19,385 nucleotides of DNA. Origin: Burkholderiales bacterium UBA1834 (GTDB lineage: Bacteria; Pseudomonadota; Gammaproteobacteria; Burkholderiales; Burkholderiaceae_C). Position 1 is the first letter of the stretch, and the number at the start of each line of letters is the position of its first letter. The DNA is taken from the NCBI GenBank assembly GCA_002339015.1, contig DDJC01000041.1:24083-43467 (forward strand). The letters are read 5' to 3'. A program made the translations under genes and the position numbers. Below, in pieces: positions 15,640-19,385 of the stretch. The notes beneath the pieces are model-generated. The model saw only the letters and a list, made by a program, of their open reading frames with translations, did no database searches and had not been told where the DNA came from.

Positions 15640-16779
15640 GTGGACAAGGCCGGGGACACGCAAGCCTTCGTGGGCTTGATGTCCGGCACCTCGCTCGACG
15701 GGGTGGACGGCGTGGTGGCCGACATTGCCACCGACGGCACCTGGCAAGGCTTGCGCGCCCATGCGCACGAGCCCTTTGATGCGGCGCTGCGCGAGGAACT
15801 GCTTTCACTCAACCGCAGCGGCTTTGATGAGCTTCACCGCGCGGCCCTGGCGGCTCAGGGCGTTTCGCGTGCATATGCCCGGGTGGTGGTCCGCCTGCGG
15901 CAAGCCGCGCCCGGCCAACCCATCCGCGCCCTGGGTGCCCATGGCCAGACGGTGCGGCACCGTCCCGAAATGGGCTACACCGTGCAACTGCTGGCGCCTG
16001 CCCTGCTGGCCGAACTGACCGGCGTGGACGTGGTGGCCGACCTGCGCAGCCGCGATCTGGCCGCCGGCGGCCAGGGCGCACCGCTCGTGCCTGTGTTCCA
16101 CCAGGCCGTCTTCGGCCACCCGGACCGCGCCGTGGCCGCCCTCAACATCGGCGGCATCGCCAATGTGAGCGCGCTCAACCCCGGCCAGCCACCCCGTGGC
16201 TTCGATTGCGGCCCGGGCAATGTGCTGATGGACCTGTGGTGCCAACGGCATACAGGCCAGCCTTACGACAAGGACGGCCAGTGGGCCGCGAGTGGCCGCG
16301 TCCGCGAAGACTGGCTGGCCCTGGCGCTGGCCGATCCCTATTTCGCCCTGCCGCCGCCCAAGAGCACGGGCCGCGACCTGTTCCATGCCCAGTGGCTGGA
16401 TGACTGGCTCCAGCGCTGCCAGGCACTGCCAGGCAGTGATACCACCTCACCCACGGGCCTGGCCGATGTGCAGGCCACCCTCTGCGAGCTGACCGCGCGC
16501 AGCAGCGCAGAAGCCGTTCGCAGCCAGGCGCCTTTGGCCGCTGAGTTGGTCGTGTGTGGCGGGGGGGCCTTCAATGGCCAGCTGATGTGCCGCCTGCAGG
16601 CCTTGCTGCCCGGCGTGGCCGTGCTCTGTTCAGCCACCCGAGGCCTGCCACCCGAACAGGTAGAGGCCGCGGCCTTCGCCTGGCTGGCATGGGCCGCCGT
16701 GAATCGGCATCCTGGAAACGACCCGGCCGTCACAGGGGCAGCAGGCCCCCGTATTCTGGGCGCCATCTACCCCGCCTGA
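15640..16779 (+). CDS. anmK: Anhydro-N-acetylmuramic acid kinase
   Basis: This 379-aa cytoplasmic enzyme phosphorylates and hydrolyses 1,6-anhydro-MurNAc from recycled cell wall to MurNAc-6-phosphate, using ATP. The ATP-binding loop GLMSGTSLDGVD is at 12-23. LNIGGIANVS starts at 168, FDCGPGNVLMD at 188 contains the expected catalytic Asp (189), and CGGGAFNGQL at 306 is the nucleotide-binding motif of the sugar-kinase fold. Length fits the family (E. coli 369 aa). The GTG at 15640 starts 7 nt after the M23 stop and is the only start that keeps the ATP loop. A run of seven G at 16561-16567 is a possible slippage or sequencing-error site, but the frame is intact. It converges with erpA. Confidence 0.95.
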   Translation: MDKAGDTQAFVGLMSGTSLDGVDGVVADIATDGTWQGLRAHAHEPFDAALREELLSLNRSGFDELHRAALAAQGVSRAYARVVVRLRQAAPGQPIRALGAHGQTVRHRPEMGYTVQLLAPALLAELTGVDVVADLRSRDLAAGGQGAPLVPVFHQAVFGHPDRAVAALNIGGIANVSALNPGQPPRGFDCGPGNVLMDLWCQRHTGQPYDKDGQWAASGRVREDWLALALADPYFALPPPKSTGRDLFHAQWLDDWLQRCQALPGSDTTSPTGLADVQATLCELTARSSAEAVRSQAPLAAELVVCGGGAFNGQLMCRLQALLPGVAVLCSATRGLPPEQVEAAAFAWLAWAAVNRHPGNDPAVTGAAGPRILGAIYPA

Positions 16780-16829
16780 GGCGTCAACGCAGGTCGCGTC
16801 GCCTGGCCGCACTGCACAGCGCATGGCCC

Positions 16830-16858
16830 AAAAGGAAATCCCGGCGCAAGGCCGGGAT
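16830..16858 (-). terminator. Intrinsic terminator of erpA
   Basis: An 8-bp stem ATCCCGGC / GCCGGGAT with loop GCAAG lies at 16838-16858. On the minus strand it is followed by TTTCCTTTT. It is 22 bp past the erpA stop. On the plus strand no T-run follows, so it is at most a weak terminator for anmK. Confidence 0.75.
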
Positions 16859-16880
16859 CTGATGGCGACGCCGGAAGGCC

Positions 16881-17264
16881 TCAGACCGAGAAGCTGGAGC
16901 CGCAGCCGCAGGTGGTCGTGGCGTTCGGGTTGCGGATCACGAACTGGGCGCCTTCGAGGTCATCCTTGTAGTCGATCTCGGCACCCATCAGGTACTGCAG
17001 GCTCATGGCATCGATCAGCAGGGTCACGCCGTTCTTGGTCATGGGCGTGTCATCCTCGTTCACGATCTCGTCGAAGGTGAAGCCGTACTGAAAGCCCGAG
17101 CAGCCACCGCCCTGCACGAACACGCGCAGCTTCAGGTCAGGGTTGCCCTCTTCGGCCACCAGCTCGGCCACCTTGGCGGCGGCGCTGTCTGTGAACAGGA
17201 TGGGGGCGCCAGGGATGTCCGTCACGTCGGCGGTAGGGGCCAGTTCGGCGGCTGCGGTGCTCAT
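16881..17264 (-). CDS. erpA: Iron-sulfur cluster insertion protein ErpA (A-type carrier)
   Basis: This 127-aa cytoplasmic protein of the HesB/IscA/SufA family carries and delivers iron-sulfur clusters to apoproteins. The three conserved cysteines are present: Cys55 in GGGCSGFQYG and Cys119 and Cys121 in the C-terminal TCGCGSSFSV. CGGAG lies 7 nt before the ATG. The first 20 residues (Ala/Thr/Pro-rich) extend the usual start of the domain at PILFTDSAA. ErpA is favoured over IscA because no isc genes are near and the sequence resembles the stand-alone betaproteobacterial form. It follows the bactofilin gene by 42 nt on the same strand and is likely co-transcribed. Confidence 0.93.
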   Translation of the reverse strand: MSTAAAELAPTADVTDIPGAPILFTDSAAAKVAELVAEEGNPDLKLRVFVQGGGCSGFQYGFTFDEIVNEDDTPMTKNGVTLLIDAMSLQYLMGAEIDYKDDLEGAQFVIRNPNATTTCGCGSSFSV

Positions 17265-17306
17265 GTCAATACTCCGGGGAAATCGTGCAGGGGAAGCGGA
17301 AAGGGA

Positions 17307-17696
17307 TCAGCTGTTGTTGGCTGCCAGCTTGAGGGAGGGCTTGTCCTCGGCCTTCAATGGGTGCAATTCTCCATCGATGGTGGCACCTTGGTGCATTTCA
17401 AGGGCCTCATAGCGCACATCACCCACGATACGGGCTTTGGGCTGCAGCTCCAACAGGTCTTCGGATTCAACCGGGCCGGTGACAAGGCCATTGATGATGA
17501 CATGACCGGCGCGCACGCGACCGCTCACCTTGGCCTTCTCGCTGATTACCAGCATGGTGCGGCGATCACCCGTGGCAGTGATGTTGCCCACCACCTCGCC
17601 ATCGATGCGCAGGCCATCGGCGAACTTGATCTCGCCATTGATCACGGTGCCCTCGCCGATCAGGGTGCGGATGGCTGGGGTTTTCTTGCCGAACAT
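17307..17696 (-). CDS. Bactofilin (polymer-forming cytoskeletal protein)
   Basis: This 129-aa protein is a bactofilin (DUF583), a right-handed beta-helix that polymerises without nucleotide into membrane-associated filaments. ATG 17696 is chosen because AGGAG lies 9 nt upstream and MFGKKT is the usual bactofilin N-terminus; the longer frame to 17759 adds 21 unlikely residues. The beta-helix repeats run about 12-112, from TLIGEGTVINGEI through GLRIDGEVVGNI and RAGHVIINGLVTGPV to ARIVGDVRYEALEMHQGATIDGEL (in parts). The tail is short and polar. Bactofilins often sit beside M23 peptidases and place wall hydrolases. Here an M23 gene lies 1.7 kb away on the other strand. It is upstream of erpA in the same unit. 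Confidence 0.95.
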   Translation of the reverse strand: MFGKKTPAIRTLIGEGTVINGEIKFADGLRIDGEVVGNITATGDRRTMLVISEKAKVSGRVRAGHVIINGLVTGPVESEDLLELQPKARIVGDVRYEALEMHQGATIDGELHPLKAEDKPSLKLAANNS

Positions 17697-17759
17697 GGTT
17701 GTGCGCTCCTGGAGATTGGACCACGTTATCCGAAAGTGCGAACGTCGCAAAGGGCGCAA

Positions 17760-17787
17760 GGTTTACACCAAACGCCGATCACGTCAA
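17760..17787 (-). promoter_or_regulatory. Putative promoter for the bactofilin-erpA unit
   Basis: On the minus strand TTGACG (17787-17782) matches a -35 box, followed after 16 bp by TAAACC (17765-17760), a poor -10. The site is 64 bp upstream of the bactofilin ATG, in a 160-bp gap. The -35 is good and the -10 is weak, so it is tentative. Confidence 0.35.
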
Positions 17788-17803
17788 TGCCCGGCTTGCC
17801 GGT

Positions 17804-17827
17804 CCATGTGGAATACACGGCACATGG
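17804..17827. repeat. Inverted repeat CCATGTG-N10-CACATGG
   Basis: Perfect 7-bp arms at 17804-17810 and 17821-17827 are separated by 10 bp. The site lies 29 bp beyond the stop of the DUF6776-type gene and just upstream of the candidate -35 of the bactofilin gene. It could be an operator for a dimeric regulator or a hairpin ending the argC transcript; no T-tract follows on the minus strand, which favours the former. Confidence 0.5.
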
Positions 17828-17856
17828 CTGATGTTGGCGAGAAACCGCGCAGAAAG

Positions 17857-18576
17857 TCACAGTTTGAGGCTCTGCGTGGCCCGCAGTTGGCCGGCCTCAT
17901 CCAGCACCCTTACCTGCACCTGCTTGACCGCGGCCCCAGCTGGATACTCCGCCAAGCCGTCGATGCGCTGGTATTGCTTGAACTGCAGCGGCCGCGTCAC
18001 GGCGGGCGCCGGCATGCTCCAGGCACGACCATCTTGCGTGCCGCTGAGCAGCACCTCGTAACGCCCCTTGAAATCGGGCAAGGCACGGCCGCCCTGCTGC
18101 ATCACCAGCAACTGGAAGCGCAACTGGCCAGCAGCTGGCTGGTCGGCCTGCAGGCCGCGCACCGACAAGCCCTCCCCGGAGGCCGGCAACAAGCGCTCGA
18201 AGAAGCCCAGATCGTCCTTGAGGGCCTGATTCTGCATTTCCAGGGCCTTGACCTCTTCGGCCAGGCGGGCCTGGGTGGCGCGCTCGGCCTTGAGCAGGCT
18301 GTCGGCCGTGTTGGCGATGGACTGGGCACGATCACGGTCCAGCCGCACCGCCTCGAGCTGCTGGCGCACCTCGGCCAGGGCCTGCGCCGACACCCGGCTC
18401 TCGCGGTCCAGGCCGGCGATGCCTTTGCCGAACTCGAAGGCCCACAGCGCCAGCGCGCCGGAAAACCCCAACGACACGGCCCACACCGCCCAGCGCAAAG
18501 GCCACGCCATGTGGCTGCGCACCGTCATGCGCGGCGCGCTGATGGACAGACGGCGACGAAGCAGCCGCCAGCGCAT
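17857..18576 (-). CDS. Inner-membrane coiled-coil protein, DUF6776 type
   Basis: This 239-aa protein has no known function. A basic cytoplasmic N-terminus (MRWRLLRRRL) is followed by one membrane segment at about 25-47, a long coiled coil rich in Arg, Glu, Gln and Leu at about 58-128, and a periplasmic beta-rich domain at about 135-239. I place it with the betaproteobacterial DUF6776 family from architecture and neighbours, from memory. Its ATG shares the A of the argC stop (TGATG), so translation is coupled to argC. A longer frame to 18642 lies wholly inside argC and is rejected. The layout (single TM, coiled coil, small periplasmic domain) is like morphogenesis or secretion scaffold subunits, and the bactofilin follows it, but a role is only inferred. 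Confidence 0.8.
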   Translation of the reverse strand: MRWRLLRRRLSISAPRMTVRSHMAWPLRWAVWAVSLGFSGALALWAFEFGKGIAGLDRESRVSAQALAEVRQQLEAVRLDRDRAQSIANTADSLLKAERATQARLAEEVKALEMQNQALKDDLGFFERLLPASGEGLSVRGLQADQPAAGQLRFQLLVMQQGGRALPDFKGRYEVLLSGTQDGRAWSMPAPAVTRPLQFKQYQRIDGLAEYPAGAAVKQVQVRVLDEAGQLRATQSLKL

Positions 18577-19385
18577 CAGGGCAGCACCGGCACCTGGGTC
18601 AGGCCCACGTGCTCTTCGATACCGCACATCAGGTTCATGCACTGCACCGCCTGGCCGGACGCACCCTTGGTGAGGTTGTCCTCCACCACCAGCACCATCA
18701 CGGTGTCGGGCAGCGGCTTGTGCACGGCGATGCGCACGGTGTTGCTGGCGCGGACGCTGCGCGTCTCTGGCGCGCTGCCGGCCGGCAGCACATCGACAAA
18801 ACGCTCGCCTTGGTAGAAGGCCTCAAACGTAGCCTGCAGATCGGCCGCCTGGCCGGCGCCGTTCAGGCGCGCGTACAGGGTGGAATGAATGCCGCGGATC
18901 AGCGGCAGCAGGTGCGGCACGAACAGCGCGCTCACCTCGGCGCTGCCGGCGATGGCGCGCAACTGCTGGTTGATCTCGGGGCCGTGGCGGTGGCCCTTGA
19001 CGCCGTAGGCCTTGAAGTTGTCGCTGGCCTCGGCCATCAGCGTGTGCACCTCGGCCTTGCGCCCGGCGCCGGACACGCCCGAGGCGCAGTTGGCGATCAG
19101 GCCCGTGGGCTCGATCAGGCCGGCCTTGAGCAGCGGCGCATAGCCCAGCTGCACCGAGGTGGGGTAGCAGCCCGGGTTGCCGATGATGCGGGCCTTCCTG
19201 ATGGCCTCGCGGTTCAGCTCGGGCAGGCCGTAGACGGCCTCGGCCAGAAGATCGGGGCAACTGTGCGGCATGCCGTACCAGCGCTCGAACTCCGCCACAT
19301 CCTGCAGGCGGAAATCCGCTGCCAGGTCGATCACCTTGACACCCGCGGCCAGCAGCTCACGCGCCTGGGCCATGGCCACGCCGTG
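18576..19385 (-). CDS. argC: N-acetyl-gamma-glutamyl-phosphate reductase (5' end beyond window)
   Basis: This is the C-terminal 270 residues or so of ArgC, the NADPH-dependent third step of arginine synthesis. The frame runs off the window edge, where HGVAMAQ is the conserved interior motif, so about 80 N-terminal residues with the NADP-binding Rossmann loop are missing from view. The active-site cysteine is in NPGCYPT (Cys codon 19169-19167), and the conserved catalytic histidine region reads GVKGHRHGPEI. NCASGVSGAGRKA and FVPHLLPLIRGIHSTLYA are further family signatures. The length and motifs fit the 310-350 aa type. Its stop overlaps the start of the downstream coiled-coil gene as TGATG. 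Confidence 0.96.
   Translation of the reverse strand, partial: HGVAMAQARELLAAGVKVIDLAADFRLQDVAEFERWYGMPHSCPDLLAEAVYGLPELNREAIRKARIIGNPGCYPTSVQLGYAPLLKAGLIEPTGLIANCASGVSGAGRKAEVHTLMAEASDNFKAYGVKGHRHGPEINQQLRAIAGSAEVSALFVPHLLPLIRGIHSTLYARLNGAGQAADLQATFEAFYQGERFVDVLPAGSAPETRSVRASNTVRIAVHKPLPDTVMVLVVEDNLTKGASGQAVQCMNLMCGIEEHVGLTQVPVLP

Noticed and set aside
14097..15812. 571-aa open frame on the minus strand opposite the M23 gene
   Set aside because: Composition is that of an antisense shadow, and the plus strand encodes an intact LytM domain with all metal ligands.
16561..16567. Run of seven G in anmK as a frameshift
   Set aside because: The frame continues through the nucleotide-binding motif to a normal C-terminus, so the gene is intact.

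Overview
This GC-rich window (19.4 kb) looks like chromosomal DNA from a betaproteobacterium of the order Burkholderiales, probably a Comamonadaceae, Aquabacterium or Leptothrix-type lineage. The genus is an inference. The supports are very high GC at third codon positions, the order tyrS / M23 peptidase / anmK / erpA / bactofilin / coiled-coil membrane protein / argC (remembered as common in that order), and a PEP-CTERM secreted protein.

Left part, plus strand (143-10439): a TetR-type regulator, then a very large periplasmic alpha-2-macroglobulin (A2M, 1999 aa) whose stop overlaps the start of penicillin-binding protein 1C (pbpC), then an MFS exporter. The A2M/PbpC pair is a known bacterial module: the A2M traps proteases that enter a damaged envelope, and PbpC repairs peptidoglycan. 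This A2M keeps the thioester motif CLEQ, has a plausible glycine-rich bait segment, and carries a signal-peptidase-I-type leader without a lipobox.

Middle part, minus strand (10458-12712): an enlarged OmpW-family outer membrane barrel and a PEP-CTERM sorted secreted protein. Each ends in two consecutive hairpins, the distal one followed by a T-tract. They look like accessory genes placed between the A2M module and the housekeeping cluster.

Right part (12801-19385): tyrS on the minus strand diverges from an M23 endopeptidase (MepM-like) and anmK on the plus strand. These converge on a minus-strand set: argC (cut by the window edge), a coiled-coil inner-membrane protein of the DUF6776 type, a bactofilin, and erpA. 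Four loci in the window (pbpC, the M23 peptidase, anmK, bactofilin) concern cell-wall synthesis, cleavage, recycling or shape.

I saw no tRNA, rRNA, CRISPR array, insertion sequence or integrase, and no broken gene. Most of the window is ordinary. The points worth a second look are the unlipidated A2M with its candidate bait region, the OmpW variant with two large insertions, the paired double-hairpin 3' ends, a 7-bp-arm inverted repeat before the bactofilin gene, and face-to-face -10 elements between tyrS and the M23 gene.
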